Shown: piece by piece, positions 45,628 to 54,822 of the stretch
How positions within the stretch are numbered: the stretch's first letter is position 1
How the letters are laid out: each line of letters starts with the position of its first letter
Assembly: GCF_004331485.1 (NCBI RefSeq)
Contig: NZ_SJKD01000001.1
Coordinates: 1,178,001 to 1,242,000 of the forward strand
DNA length: 64,000 nt
Origin: Kribbella capetownensis
GTDB taxonomy: Bacteria; Actinomycetota; Actinomycetes; Propionibacteriales; Kribbellaceae
Direction of reading: 5' to 3'
The notes under the pieces: generated by a model
Told to the model about the DNA's origin: nothing
The model's database searches: none
What the model saw: only the letters and a program-made list of their open reading frames with translations
Position numbers and translations under genes: made by a program

Positions 45628-46835
45628 AGTTGCTTGAGGTCGAACGCGGCGGCCATCGCCTTGAAGCCGTCGGCGTTCGGATGCAGGTGATCGCCGGCGT
45701 CATACGCGGGCAGTATCTTCGTCGGCGCCGCGGGATCCCGCACCACCTTGTCGAAGTCGACCACGCCGTCGTACTCGCCGGACGTCCGGATCCAGGTGTT
45801 CAGCGCCTGCCGGTCCGCCTCACCCGCAGGCGAGTAGTAGCCGGCACCTTCGTACGGCGTGAGCGTCGCGCCGATCGCCTTCAGTCCGGCCTGATGCGCC
45901 CGCTGGATGAACTGCCGGTGCACCGCGATCAGGTCAGCCGGGTCGGTCGCTCCGCGGCTGCCGCCGATGTCGTTGATGCCTTCCAGCAGGACCACGGTCC
46001 GTACGCCGGCTTGCCCGATCACGTCGCGGTCGAACCGGGCCAGCGTCGAGTCACCCGCCGTACCCGCGTTGCTGAGCAGGCGGTTGCCGCCGATACCGGC
46101 GTTCAGGACGCCGAGTTCGCGGGACGGCGGCTGGGCCAGGAGTCGGTCGGCCAACTGGTCCGGGTATCGCAGGTTCTGGTCGACGGGCGACACGACGCCG
46201 TCGGTGATCGAGTCGCCGAACAGCACCACCGAGCCACGCACCTGGCTCTTCACGTCGACGCCTTCGATGATGTAGCGCGCCGCTCCCGGAATCGCCTGGT
46301 ACTGCGATCCGTCGCCGGCGGTCTGGTCACCGGTGGCCGAGAAGCCGGTCGCGAACCCGGCCGGATGCTGCGTGAGCGGACCGGTCGGGCCCGGGAAGTA
46401 GGTGCTGATCACGAGGTCGGTGTCCTCGGGTACGACGACGCGCACCGGATCGGATACCCATTCGGCGCCGACCGGGATCGTGACGGACGTGCGGCCGCCG
46501 AACAGCACCGGGACCAGCTTGCTCGGATCGACTGTCGGCGTACCGGCAAGCTCGTCGGCCCGCGGCGTGACGGTCGCCTTGCCGACGAGGAGTGCCGACG
46601 TCCCGTACACGTTCGACAGCCGCAGCCGCAGCTCCGAGCCCCCGACCGACACATGCGCCACCTGCCGCAACGTCGTATCCGTGACCCCGGTCGCCGACAT
46701 CCCCGACGTACCCGGCGGAGTCACAGCGACCGACCAACTCCCAACCCAGTCCGCCGGCGCCCCGGCCGAAGCCGTAGGACTAACCGCAACAACAACCAAA
46801 GCCACCGCAACCACAAGCTGCTTGACGCGACGCAT
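45624..46835 (-). CDS. secreted SGNH/GDSL-type hydrolase
   Basis: A 403-residue exported esterase. A signal peptide ([19 protein letters not shown], cleaved near SAGAPA) leads into a beta-sandwich half (residues 30-190), then a SGNH hydrolase with the catalytic serine in VVLFGDSITDG (near residue 207), the Asn block INDIGGSRG and the DxxH pair in DHLHPNADG. Such proteins cleave ester groups, often acetyl or rhamnogalacturonan side chains; the substrate here is unknown. ATG at 46835 opens the signal. Its stop shares the palindrome CTAG with the preceding lyase-fold gene. Confidence 0.88.
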   Translation of the reverse strand: MRRVKQLVVAVALVVVAVSPTASAGAPADWVGSWSVAVTPPGTSGMSATGVTDTTLRQVAHVSVGGSELRLRLSNVYGTSALLVGKATVTPRADELAGTPTVDPSKLVPVLFGGRTSVTIPVGAEWVSDPVRVVVPEDTDLVISTYFPGPTGPLTQHPAGFATGFSATGDQTAGDGSQYQAIPGAARYIIEGVDVKSQVRGSVVLFGDSITDGVVSPVDQNLRYPDQLADRLLAQPPSRELGVLNAGIGGNRLLSNAGTAGDSTLARFDRDVIGQAGVRTVVLLEGINDIGGSRGATDPADLIAVHRQFIQRAHQAGLKAIGATLTPYEGAGYYSPAGEADRQALNTWIRTSGEYDGVVDFDKVVRDPAAPTKILPAYDAGDHLHPNADGFKAMAAAFDLKQL

Positions 46836-46953
46836 GAGACCACCTTCGTCTGGGCGGATACGTGAGGTGTTCACCTTCGATCCCACCCGCAGTCACCACC
46901 CCGAAGCAACCAGTCGTCGACGAACGGTCGAACCGCTGCGCTGGGCGGAGAGA

Positions 46954-47712
46954 TCAGCCGTGGAGGCGGCGGGTTAGGGCTGTGGCTGCTTGGCGGATTC
47001 GGTGGGCCAGGAGGTGGCGTTCGGAGGGGGGTACGGCGTCGGTGCGGAAGGTGACGCTGATGGCGGCGGCTGGGTGGCCGGAGTGGTCGAGGGCAGCGCT
47101 GGCTACGGAGGCCAGACCGGGGGTGATGAAGGAGTCCTCGACCGCGTAGCCCTGGCGTTTCTCGTCGGCCAGGAGACGGCGCAGCTGGGTCAGGGTCTGC
47201 GGCCCGTGGTCGGTCCGGCGTACGAAGCTCTCCGGGTTGGGGAAGAGCGCGCGGACCTGCGCCGGCGGGAGCTCGGCGAGCAGAGCGCGGCCGGAGGCGG
47301 TGAGAGTGGCTGGGAGACGGACGCCGACATCCGTGACAAGGGTGACCGGACGAGGTGGCTGTTCCTTCAGCAGGTAGACGAGCTCCCGCCCGTGCAGCAC
47401 GCCGAGGTGCGCGGTCTGGCCGACCTCGGCGACGAGTTGGGCCAGCAACGGACGCGCCAGCCGCTCGAGCGGATCGTGCCGCAGGTACGCCGACCCGATC
47501 TCGAACGCCGCCACACCGAGCCCGTACCGCTTCTCCTCCGGCAGGTGCACCACGAAGCCCTCGTCGATCATTGCCCGCAGCAAGTGGTACGTCGACGAGC
47601 GCGGCAGGCCGACCGCGGAGGCGATGCGCTCCATCGGCACCGGACCGGGCTGGGTGGCCAGGAACGTCAGCACCCGCAGAGTGCGGGTCGAGGCGGGAAC
47701 GTTGCCGCTCAC
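46954..47712 (-). CDS. IclR-family regulator, probable regulator of histidine utilisation
   Basis: A 252-residue IclR-type regulator starting with GTG at 47712. The winged helix ASTRTLRVLTFLATQPGPVP and GLPRSSTYHLLRAMIDEGFV is followed by the ligand domain (about residue 75 on) with HLGVLHGRELVYLLKEQPP and YAVEDSFITPGLASVASAAL. It lies next to hutH. The sequence GTCTCAGATTC occurs both just upstream of this gene (47734) and in the hutH promoter (48857), which supports control of both. In Corynebacterium glutamicum an IclR-type regulator, HutR, controls hut genes. Whether this one activates or represses cannot be told. Confidence 0.82.
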   Translation of the reverse strand: MSGNVPASTRTLRVLTFLATQPGPVPMERIASAVGLPRSSTYHLLRAMIDEGFVVHLPEEKRYGLGVAAFEIGSAYLRHDPLERLARPLLAQLVAEVGQTAHLGVLHGRELVYLLKEQPPRPVTLVTDVGVRLPATLTASGRALLAELPPAQVRALFPNPESFVRRTDHGPQTLTQLRRLLADEKRQGYAVEDSFITPGLASVASAALDHSGHPAAAISVTFRTDAVPPSERHLLAHRIRQAATALTRRLHG

Positions 47713-47733
47713 AACGGCAGGGTAACCGCCCTG

Positions 47734-47749
47734 GTCTCAGATTCCGGAC
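47734..47749. promoter_or_regulatory. IclR-box copy near the IclR gene
   Basis: GTCTCAGATTC-CG-GAC overlaps the 3' end of the 64-codon gene, 22 bp upstream of the IclR start. Eleven bases are identical to the hutH promoter palindrome. Confidence 0.5.
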
Positions 47750-47931
47750 GATTGGTGCTTCTTGGCGCGGCTCCGCCTCAGCCAGAACCGCACGCCCTCG
47801 CCCGCGACCGCGAGCGCGAACAGCCCGCCGGTGATCGCCCAGTCGATGGACTCGTCGGCCCCGGACAGCATGATCCCGACGCCGACCGCCAGTACGGCGA
47901 AGAACAGCAGCGAGATGATCAGCCGGTTCAC
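47737..47931 (-). CDS. small two-helix membrane protein
   Basis: A 64-residue protein with two hydrophobic segments (LIISLLFFAVLAVGVGIML and WAITGGLFALAVAGEGVRF) and a basic tail. GTG at 47931 overlaps the stop of the GNAT gene as GTGA, so it is coupled. It ends 25 bp before the IclR gene on the same strand; the three form one probable transcript. Its function is unknown. Confidence 0.6.
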   Translation of the reverse strand: MNRLIISLLFFAVLAVGVGIMLSGADESIDWAITGGLFALAVAGEGVRFWLRRSRAKKHQSSGI

Positions 47932-48824
47932 AGCGTCTTCTCCCCGGTCCAGGAGGCGCCCGTCACCCGATAGCCGAGCCACTCGTTCACCGCGAGCATC
48001 GGCGCGTTGCCCGCGTCGTTCCCGGTGTGCGCGGTGAGGAACCCCGCGTCCCGGGCTCGCGCCAGCGCCGTCGACTTCACCACCTTCGCCAGCCCACGTC
48101 CTCGCGCGGCCGGGATCGTGCCGGTCAGGTTCGACCAGATCACCCGCCGGTCCGGATCCGCTGTCGTCGTCACGAACGACAACACGGTGTCGCCGTCGAC
48201 CACCGCCGCGCTCAGGTCGCGGCGCAGGTCCGGATGACCCCAGGCCGTCGCAAGCCAGTCGTCGTACGGCGGTGAATCCGACAGGCCACTCGGATCGCCG
48301 TCGGCGACGGCCATCGAGGCGAGCCAGAGCTGCTGCGGCGCCACCTGGTCGTAGTCGACGACTCGCAGGCCGTCGGGTGCGGGCAGCGGTTCGGGTACGG
48401 CGCTCAGGTCGGCGCTGGAACGGCTCATCCGGCGGCCGATCACGAAGCCACGCTTGGTCGCGAACTCCTTCGACGCGTCGTCGTCGCTGACCACGATCAG
48501 CAGGGACGCGGCACCGACGCGCGCCGCCTCGGCGCTGATCGCCTCGGCCAGCGCACTCCCGATGCCCTGCCGGCGCAGCTCCGGCGGCACATGCACCGTG
48601 ATCCGGACCCGCGGTTTCTCCTGCTCCGGATCGGGGAGGTACACGTTCCCGTAGCCGACAACGTCCGGTCCGTCGACGGCGATCAGCACTATCCTCGTCG
48701 TGCTGTTGCGTAGCCCGGCCTCGACCCCGCGGGGCGTCATCACCAGTTGCGGCATCACGGCGGCCCAGACCCCGGCGATTCCTCCTGCATCCTCCGGCCC
48801 CGCCGTCCGGATCTCGAACACCAT
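47928..48824 (-). CDS. tandem GNAT acetyltransferase
   Basis: A 298-residue protein of two GNAT domains. The first (about residues 1-145) has a clear acetyl-CoA loop VPPELRRQGIGSALAEAI; the second (about 155-298) has GTIPAARGRGLAKVVKSTAL and the GN-AP ending GNAPMLAVNEWLGY. The target is unknown. ATG at 48824. It diverges from hutH across about 111 bp, and the IclR-type palindrome lies in between, so it may share hut control. Confidence 0.8.
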   Translation of the reverse strand: MVFEIRTAGPEDAGGIAGVWAAVMPQLVMTPRGVEAGLRNSTTRIVLIAVDGPDVVGYGNVYLPDPEQEKPRVRITVHVPPELRRQGIGSALAEAISAEAARVGAASLLIVVSDDDASKEFATKRGFVIGRRMSRSSADLSAVPEPLPAPDGLRVVDYDQVAPQQLWLASMAVADGDPSGLSDSPPYDDWLATAWGHPDLRRDLSAAVVDGDTVLSFVTTTADPDRRVIWSNLTGTIPAARGRGLAKVVKSTALARARDAGFLTAHTGNDAGNAPMLAVNEWLGYRVTGASWTGEKTL

Positions 48825-48855
48825 TCCTTGACTCTAGTGGGACGCGGGCCTTGGA

Positions 48856-48873
48856 TGTCTCAGATTCGAGACA
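48856..48873. promoter_or_regulatory. IclR-type palindrome in the hutH promoter
   Basis: TGTCTC-AGATTC-GAGACA is a perfect 6-bp inverted repeat with a 6-bp spacer, in the gap between the divergent GNAT and hutH genes. It shares GTCTCAGATTC with the site near the IclR gene. Confidence 0.6.
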
Positions 48874-48935
48874 GAAAGTGCACGGCGCTGCTGTCGGTTC
48901 GGAGTGCCGCGCGGTGCAATGAGCAGGTGAACGAG

Positions 48936-50483
48936 GTGAAGAACACAGCCGAGGTGATCGTCGGCACCGGACCGCTGGCTCCCGCCGATGTGGTCGCGGT
49001 GGCGCGGTACGGCGCGCGGGTACGGATCGACGACCAGGCGCTGGAAGAGATCGCGAAGTCGCGCGCGGCGATCGAGGCCCTGGCCCACGCGGACACTCCG
49101 CACTACGGCGTCTCGACCGGCTTCGGCGCGCTCGCGACCCGGCACATCGCACCCGAACTGCGGGCCCAGTTGCAGCGCAGCCTGGTCCGGTCGCACGCGG
49201 CCGGCTCCGGACCCGAGGTCGAGACCGAGGTCGTCCGGGCGCTCGCTCTGCTGCGCCTGTCCGCCCTCGCCACCGGCCGCACCGGCGTGAAGGTCGAGAC
49301 AGCCCAGGCGTACGCCGGTCTCCTCAACGCCCACCTGACTCCGGTGGTCCACGAGTACGGCAGCCTTGGTTGCTCCGGCGATCTCGCGCCGCTGTCCCAC
49401 GTCGCGCTCGCGGTGATGGGTGAAGGCCCGGTGCGTGATGCCGAGGGCAACCTTCTCCAAGCCGGCGAGGCATTGGCGGCGCACGGACTCACACCGGTCG
49501 TGCTGGCAGAGAAGGAAGGCCTCGCGCTGATCAACGGCACGGACGGCATGCTTGGCATGCTCGTGCTCGCGCTGGCCGACCTCGACCGCCTGTTCAAGAC
49601 CGCCGACATCGCCGCCGCGATGAGTGTCGAGGGACAACTCGGCACCGACCGGGTGTTCGCCGAGGACCTGCAGGCGCTGCGACCGCACCCCGGCCAGGCC
49701 TTCGCCGCGGCCAACCTGCGCGCGATCCTCGCCGACAGCGCCATCGTCGCGAGCCATCGGGGTCCGGACTGCAACCGGGTCCAGGACGCGTACTCACTAC
49801 GGTGTTCGCCGCAGGTGCACGGTGCGGCCCGGGACACCGCCGACCACGCGGCCACGGTCGCCGGCCGCGAACTCGCCGCCGCGATCGACAACCCGGTCGT
49901 CCTTCCCGACGGCCGGGTCGAGTCCAACGGCAACTTCCACGGCGCCCCGGTGGGGTATGTGCTCGACTTCCTCGCGATCGCCGTGGCGGACGTGGCCGGC
50001 ATCAGCGAACGTCGTACCGATCGCTTCCTCGATGTTGCGCGCAACCACGGGCTGAACGCGTTCCTGGCCGACGATCCCGGTGTCGACAGCGGCCACATGA
50101 TCGCGCAGTACACGCAGGCCGCGATCGTCTCCGAACTGAAGCGGCTCGCCGTACCGGCCAGCGTCGATTCGATCCCGAGCAGTGCGATGCAGGAGGACCA
50201 CGTCTCGATGGGCTGGTCGGCCGCACGCAAGCTGCGCAAGGCGATCGACGGGCTCCAGCGGGTGCTCGCGATCGAGATCCTGACGGGCGCGCGGGCACTC
50301 GATCTGCGCGCACCACTGACTCCGGCCCCGGCGACCGCCGCCGTCCGGTCCGCCCTGCGCGAGTACGTCGAGGGGCCTGGCGCCGACCGTCATCTGGCTC
50401 CCGAACTCGAGCACTCCGTCCGTCTTGTTGCTGACGGCACCTACTTGTCCGCAGTCGAGGCCGTCACCGGCCCCTTGTCCTAA
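48936..50483 (+). CDS. hutH: histidine ammonia-lyase
   Basis: Converts L-histidine to trans-urocanate and ammonia, the first step of histidine breakdown. The 515-residue enzyme has [14 protein letters not shown], the MIO tripeptide Cys-Ser-Gly at residues 146-148 ([15 protein letters not shown], the actinobacterial version of Ala-Ser-Gly) and the catalytic tyrosine in [19 protein letters not shown] supplies the late glutamate. The GTG at 48936 is chosen because AGGTGA lies five bases upstream and the sequence then begins like other HutH; a GTG at 48927 would add three residues. It is followed by a long inverted repeat and hutU. Confidence 0.95.
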   Translation: MKNTAEVIVGTGPLAPADVVAVARYGARVRIDDQALEEIAKSRAAIEALAHADTPHYGVSTGFGALATRHIAPELRAQLQRSLVRSHAAGSGPEVETEVVRALALLRLSALATGRTGVKVETAQAYAGLLNAHLTPVVHEYGSLGCSGDLAPLSHVALAVMGEGPVRDAEGNLLQAGEALAAHGLTPVVLAEKEGLALINGTDGMLGMLVLALADLDRLFKTADIAAAMSVEGQLGTDRVFAEDLQALRPHPGQAFAAANLRAILADSAIVASHRGPDCNRVQDAYSLRCSPQVHGAARDTADHAATVAGRELAAAIDNPVVLPDGRVESNGNFHGAPVGYVLDFLAIAVADVAGISERRTDRFLDVARNHGLNAFLADDPGVDSGHMIAQYTQAAIVSELKRLAVPASVDSIPSSAMQEDHVSMGWSAARKLRKAIDGLQRVLAIEILTGARALDLRAPLTPAPATAAVRSALREYVEGPGADRHLAPELEHSVRLVADGTYLSAVEAVTGPLS

Positions 50484-50590
50484 GGAGGTGTCTGATGGGT
50501 CCACGCCTACTGCGCGGCACTCGGCACGGCACCTCGCCGCACTGCACCGAGCACCTGCTCGCGACGGCGTGGACCCATCAGACACCTCCT
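50483..50590. promoter_or_regulatory. 25-bp perfect inverted repeat between hutH and hutU
   Basis: The 25-bp arms 50483-50507 and 50566-50590 are exact complements, starting at the last base of the hutH stop and enclosing a 58-nt loop. The left arm carries AGGAGG followed by an ATG (50495) that opens a frame of 38 codons with four histidine codons and joins hutU in frame. The hairpin would hide this ribosome site. It may be an attenuator, a hutH-mRNA stabiliser, or a small inserted element. Confidence 0.7.
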
Positions 50591-50608
50591 AGAAAGGCTG
50601 GATCACCT

Positions 50609-52264
50609 ATGTCCGGACCCCGTCCCGTGCGCGCACCCCGCGGCACCACTCTCACCGCCCGCGGCTGGCAGCAGGAGGCCGCGCTGCGGATGCTGCAGAA
50701 CAACCTCGACCCCGAGGTCGCCGAGCACCCCGACGAGCTTGTCGTGTACGGCGGTTCCGGCAAGGCGGCCCGGGACTGGAACTCGTTCGACGCGATGGTC
50801 CGGACCCTGACCACGCTGAAGGACGACGAGACGATGCTGGTGCAGTCCGGCCGGCCGGTCGGCGTACTGCAGACGCACGAGTGGGCGCCGCGGGTGCTGA
50901 TCGCGAACTCGAACCTGGTCGGCGACTGGGCCACCTGGGAGGAGTTCCGCAAGCTGGAGGCGCTGGGGCTGACCATGTACGGCCAGATGACGGCCGGGTC
51001 GTGGATCTACATCGGTACCCAGGGGATCCTGCAGGGCACGTACGAGACGTTCGCCGCGGTGGCGGCGAAGAAGTTCGGCGGCACGCTGGCCGGCACCATC
51101 ACGCTGACCGCCGGGCTCGGCGGCATGGGCGGCGCGCAGCCGCTGGCCGTCACGATGAACGACGGTGTGGCGATCTGCATCGACGTCGACTCGTCCCGGA
51201 TCGACCGGCGGATCGAACACCGGTACCTCGACGTTCGCGCCGACTCGCTCGAGGACGCGCTGCGGCTCGCCGAGGAGGCCAAGAAGGCCCGCCGGCCGTT
51301 GTCGATCGGTGTCCTGGGCAACGCCGCGGTGATCGTGCCGGAGCTGCTCGAACTGGGCGCGCCGATCGACATCGTCACCGACCAGACGTCGGCGCACGAC
51401 CCGTTGATGTACCTCCCGGTGGGGATCGACTTCGACGACTGGACCGCCGCCCGGGAGAAGGACCCGGCCGGCTTCACCGAGCGCGCGCAGGCTTCGATGG
51501 CCCGGCACGTCGCCGCGATGGTGGGCTTCCAGGACGCGGGAGCCGAGGTGTTCGACTACGGCAACTCGATCCGCGACGAGGCCCGCAAGGCCGGGTTCTC
51601 GCGCGCGTTCGAGTTCCCCGGCTTCGTGCCGGCGTACATCCGGCCATTGTTCTGTGAGGGAAAGGGCCCGTTCCGGTGGGCGGCGCTGTCGGGCAACCCG
51701 GCCGACATCGCGAAGACCGACGCAGCGATCCTCGATCTGTTCGGCGACAACGAGCACCTGACCCGGTGGATCAAGATGGCCGGCGAGCGAGTCGCGTTCC
51801 AGGGCCTGCCGGCCCGGATCTGCTGGCTCGGCCAGGGCGAGCGGGACAAGGCCGGCGTCCGGTTCAACGACATGGTCGCCTCGGGTGAACTCGAGGCCCC
51901 GATCGTCATCGGCCGGGACCACCTGGACACCGGCAGCGTCGCCTCGCCGTACCGCGAGACCGAAGGAATGCTCGACGGCTCGGACGCGATCGCGGACTGG
52001 CCGTTGCTGAACGCAATGGTGAACGTGGCCAGCGGCGCGTCCTGGGTGTCGATCCACCACGGCGGCGGTGTCGGCATCGGCCGGTCCATCCACGCCGGCC
52101 AGGTATCGGTTGCCGATGGCACCGACCTGGCCCGGCAGAAGCTGGAGCGGGTACTCACCAACGACCCCGCGATGGGTGTCATCCGGCACGTGGACGCGGG
52201 CTACGACAAGGCCGCGGAGGTCGCGGTCGAGCAGGGTGTCAGGATTCCGATGCAGGAGTCCTGA
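50609..52264 (+). CDS. hutU: urocanate hydratase
   Basis: Adds water to urocanate to give imidazolonepropionate, using tightly bound NAD. The 551-residue length is normal. Family marks: [31 protein letters not shown] (the NAD-binding region), [15 protein letters not shown] with the conserved catalytic-loop cysteine, and [15 protein letters not shown] near the C-terminus. The start ATG at 50609 gives the expected N-terminus [19 protein letters not shown] is 13 bases upstream. The preceding bases (GGCTGGATCACCT) are a curiosity discussed in the findings. An upstream ATG at 50495 is in frame. Confidence 0.96.
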   Translation: MSGPRPVRAPRGTTLTARGWQQEAALRMLQNNLDPEVAEHPDELVVYGGSGKAARDWNSFDAMVRTLTTLKDDETMLVQSGRPVGVLQTHEWAPRVLIANSNLVGDWATWEEFRKLEALGLTMYGQMTAGSWIYIGTQGILQGTYETFAAVAAKKFGGTLAGTITLTAGLGGMGGAQPLAVTMNDGVAICIDVDSSRIDRRIEHRYLDVRADSLEDALRLAEEAKKARRPLSIGVLGNAAVIVPELLELGAPIDIVTDQTSAHDPLMYLPVGIDFDDWTAAREKDPAGFTERAQASMARHVAAMVGFQDAGAEVFDYGNSIRDEARKAGFSRAFEFPGFVPAYIRPLFCEGKGPFRWAALSGNPADIAKTDAAILDLFGDNEHLTRWIKMAGERVAFQGLPARICWLGQGERDKAGVRFNDMVASGELEAPIVIGRDHLDTGSVASPYRETEGMLDGSDAIADWPLLNAMVNVASGASWVSIHHGGGVGIGRSIHAGQVSVADGTDLARQKLERVLTNDPAMGVIRHVDAGYDKAAEVAVEQGVRIPMQES

Positions 52265-52413
52265 CCCGGGATCATGTGACAGCGTGCGACCATGGCATTC
52301 TCCACCGTTATGGTGCACTTTCCCAGGGAACGGAAACCGGCCGACCGCGTGGTTTCGGTCTCCGGTTCCGCTAGGGTCTTTCGGGCGACCGACGACGAGC
52401 GCGAAGGGGCGCC

Positions 52414-53418
52414 ATGATCGAGTTCGAGGACGTCACCAAGCGGTATCCGGACGGCACCGTGGCCGTCGACAACCTGTCCCTGCGGATCCCGAGCGGTCAG
52501 ATCACCGTGTTCGTCGGGCCTTCGGGCTGCGGCAAGACCACGTCGTTGCGGATGATCAACCGCACGATCGAGCGCACCGGTGGGCGCATCTCGATCGACG
52601 GTGAGGACATCAACAGCAAGGACGCCGTGACGCTTCGGCGCGGCATCGGCTACGTGATCCAGCACGCCGGGCTGTTCCCGCACAAGACGGTGGTGGACAA
52701 CGTCGCCACCGTGCCGAAGCTGCTCGGCTGGGACAAGCGCAAGACCCGCGCCACCGCGATGGAGTTGCTCGAGCGCGTCGGCCTCGACCTCAAGCTGGCC
52801 GAGCGGTATCCGGCCCAGCTGTCCGGTGGCCAGCAGCAACGAGTCGGTGTCGCCCGCGCGCTCGCGGCCGACCCGGCGGTCATGCTGATGGACGAGCCGT
52901 TCAGCGCCGTCGACCCGATCGTGCGCAACCAGTTGCAGGAAGAGCTGCTCCGGCTGCAACGCGACATCGGCAAGACGATCGTGTTCGTCACCCACGACAT
53001 CGACGAGGCGATCAAGCTCGGCGACAACGTCGCGGTACTTCGCACCGGCGGCAAGCTCGCCCAGTTCGCGCCGCCGGCCGAGTTGCTGGCCAACCCGGCC
53101 GACGATTTCGTCCGGGGATTCGTCGGGCAGGATCGTGGTTACCGGGCCCTGACGTTCGTGCACCCGGACGACCTGCCGCTGAAACCGTTGCCGTCCGACC
53201 TGATCCTGGACGACGGCGGCGCGCCGGTCGGCTGGCGGATCGACACCGCGGACGAGATCCAGCCGCTCGGTTCCGTGTTCACCCGCGGCGACTCGTTGCG
53301 CGCGGCCCTCGATGCCGTCCTCACCTCGCCCTCCGGCCTCGGCGTCTGCGTGGACGCCGACAGCCGCGCGGTCGGTGTCGTCGACCAGGCGATCGTCGCA
53401 GAGGCGTTGCGGCCATGA
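52414..53418 (+). CDS. ProU/OpuC-type ABC transporter ATPase
   Basis: A 334-residue ATPase of a betaine/choline-type importer. Walker A is GPSGCGKTTSLRM, the signature LSGGQQQRVGVARAL, Walker B LMDEPFSAVDP and the switch histidine in FVTHDIDEA. The C-terminal 100 residues resemble the regulatory extension of OpuCA/ProV, without clear CBS motifs. ATG at 52414. It lies in the hut cluster 150 bp after hutU, and HutXWV-type transporters of this family carry histidine in other bacteria, so histidine or a related imidazole betaine is a likely substrate (inference). Confidence 0.88.
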   Translation: MIEFEDVTKRYPDGTVAVDNLSLRIPSGQITVFVGPSGCGKTTSLRMINRTIERTGGRISIDGEDINSKDAVTLRRGIGYVIQHAGLFPHKTVVDNVATVPKLLGWDKRKTRATAMELLERVGLDLKLAERYPAQLSGGQQQRVGVARALAADPAVMLMDEPFSAVDPIVRNQLQEELLRLQRDIGKTIVFVTHDIDEAIKLGDNVAVLRTGGKLAQFAPPAELLANPADDFVRGFVGQDRGYRALTFVHPDDLPLKPLPSDLILDDGGAPVGWRIDTADEIQPLGSVFTRGDSLRAALDAVLTSPSGLGVCVDADSRAVGVVDQAIVAEALRP

Positions 53419-54071
53419 GTTGGATCAACGACAACCTCGGGCTGATCTGGGAACAGTTGCGCGAGCACATCTACCTGTCGATCGTCCCGGTGATCCTCGG
53501 CTTGCTGATCTCGGTGCCGCTGGGCTACGTCGCGGTCCGGTTCAACTGGCTGGCGAACCCGCTGATCGCCTTCGGCGGGGTGCTGTACTCACTGCCGTCG
53601 ATCGCGCTGTTCATCGTGATCCCGGCGATCCTCGGCACCCAGGTGCTGTCGACGGTCAACATCATCATCGCTCTCACCATCTATACGGTCTCACTGCTGA
53701 TCCGGAACGTGATCGACGGACTTCGTTCCGTACCGGCCGACGTCAGACAGTCGGCGGTCGCGGTCGGGTACAGCCCGCTGCACCGGCTGATCGCGGTCGA
53801 CCTGCCGATCGCCGTACCGGTGATCTTCGCCGGTCTGCGGGTCGTCACCGTCGCGAACATCTCGATGGTCAGCATCGGTGCGGTGATCGGCATCGGCGGC
53901 CTGGGTGAACTGTTCACCCTGGGCTTCCAGAAGGACTTCCTGACCCCGGTCGTCGTCGGCGTGGTCCTCTCGCTGCTGCTGGCTCTGGCGGCCGACGTGG
54001 TTCTGGTCACCTCGCAACGGCTCCTGACGCCGTGGGCCCGCATCACCGCCACTCCGGTGGAGGTGGCCTGA
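53415..54071 (+). CDS. ProU/OpuC-type ABC transporter permease
   Basis: A 218-residue permease (OpuCB/ProW type) with about five membrane helices and the EAA-like block DVRQSAVAVGYSPLHRLIAVDLPIA. The ATG at 53415 overlaps the ATPase stop (ATGA). It pairs with the next gene. Confidence 0.88.
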   Translation: MSWINDNLGLIWEQLREHIYLSIVPVILGLLISVPLGYVAVRFNWLANPLIAFGGVLYSLPSIALFIVIPAILGTQVLSTVNIIIALTIYTVSLLIRNVIDGLRSVPADVRQSAVAVGYSPLHRLIAVDLPIAVPVIFAGLRVVTVANISMVSIGAVIGIGGLGELFTLGFQKDFLTPVVVGVVLSLLLALAADVVLVTSQRLLTPWARITATPVEVA

Positions 54072-54072
54072 C

Positions 54073-54723
54073 ATGTGGGACTACCTGACCGACGCCTACA
54101 ACTGGTCCGGGAACGAGGGGATCTGGACACGGATCCTGCAACACCTCTGGTACACCTTCGCCGCGCTCGGGATCTCCGCGGTGATCGCGTTACCGATCGG
54201 TCTGCGGATCGGGCACACCCGCCGGGGCGCGTTCCTCGCGATCAACCTCGGCAACGCGGCCCGCGCACTGCCGAGCCTCGGTCTGCTGATGCTCGCAGTG
54301 CTGATCACCGACCAGATCGGCTTCGTACCGGTGCTGATCGCCCTGGTGGCGCTCGGCGTACCGCCGATCCTGGCCTCGACGTACGCCGGTCTGTCCGGTG
54401 TCGATCCGGCCACGATCGACGCCGCCCGGGGGATGGGGATGACCGGTCGCGAGATCCTGACCAAGGTGGAGATCCCGATCGCGATGCCGCTGATCATCTC
54501 CGGTCTGCGTAGCGCCGCGTTACAGATCGTGTCCACGGCCACGATCGCCGCGCTGGTGGCGCTCGGCGGTCTCGGCCGCTATGTGGTCGACGGGCTGAAG
54601 CTCCGTGACTTCCCGCAGATGTTCACCGGCGCGCTGCTGGTGGCTCTGCTCGCCATCGGAATCGACGCGCTCTTCGCCCTGATCGGCCGGTTCGCCGTCT
54701 CCGACGGCCTCAAGGTCGACTGA
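54073..54723 (+). CDS. ProU/OpuC-type ABC transporter permease
   Basis: A 216-residue permease (OpuCD type), with DAARGMGMTGREILTKVEIPIAMP as EAA motif. The ATG at 54073 begins one base after the stop of the previous gene. Two different permease genes plus one ATPase and one binding protein is the OpuC-like gene order. Confidence 0.88.
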   Translation: MWDYLTDAYNWSGNEGIWTRILQHLWYTFAALGISAVIALPIGLRIGHTRRGAFLAINLGNAARALPSLGLLMLAVLITDQIGFVPVLIALVALGVPPILASTYAGLSGVDPATIDAARGMGMTGREILTKVEIPIAMPLIISGLRSAALQIVSTATIAALVALGGLGRYVVDGLKLRDFPQMFTGALLVALLAIGIDALFALIGRFAVSDGLKVD

Positions 54724-54822
54724 CTGTCCGACGTATCTGATGAACTGGACGAACCTGAAGTACCGCCCCATCGAAACATCCATCGGCACGGGCCGGTGGC
54801 TGACGAGACACTGGAGGCTCTC

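Noticed and set aside
49371-49379. Cys-Ser-Gly in HutH as a defect
   Set aside because: Cys-Ser-Gly is, to my knowledge, usual for actinobacterial HutH, and all other catalytic residues are intact.
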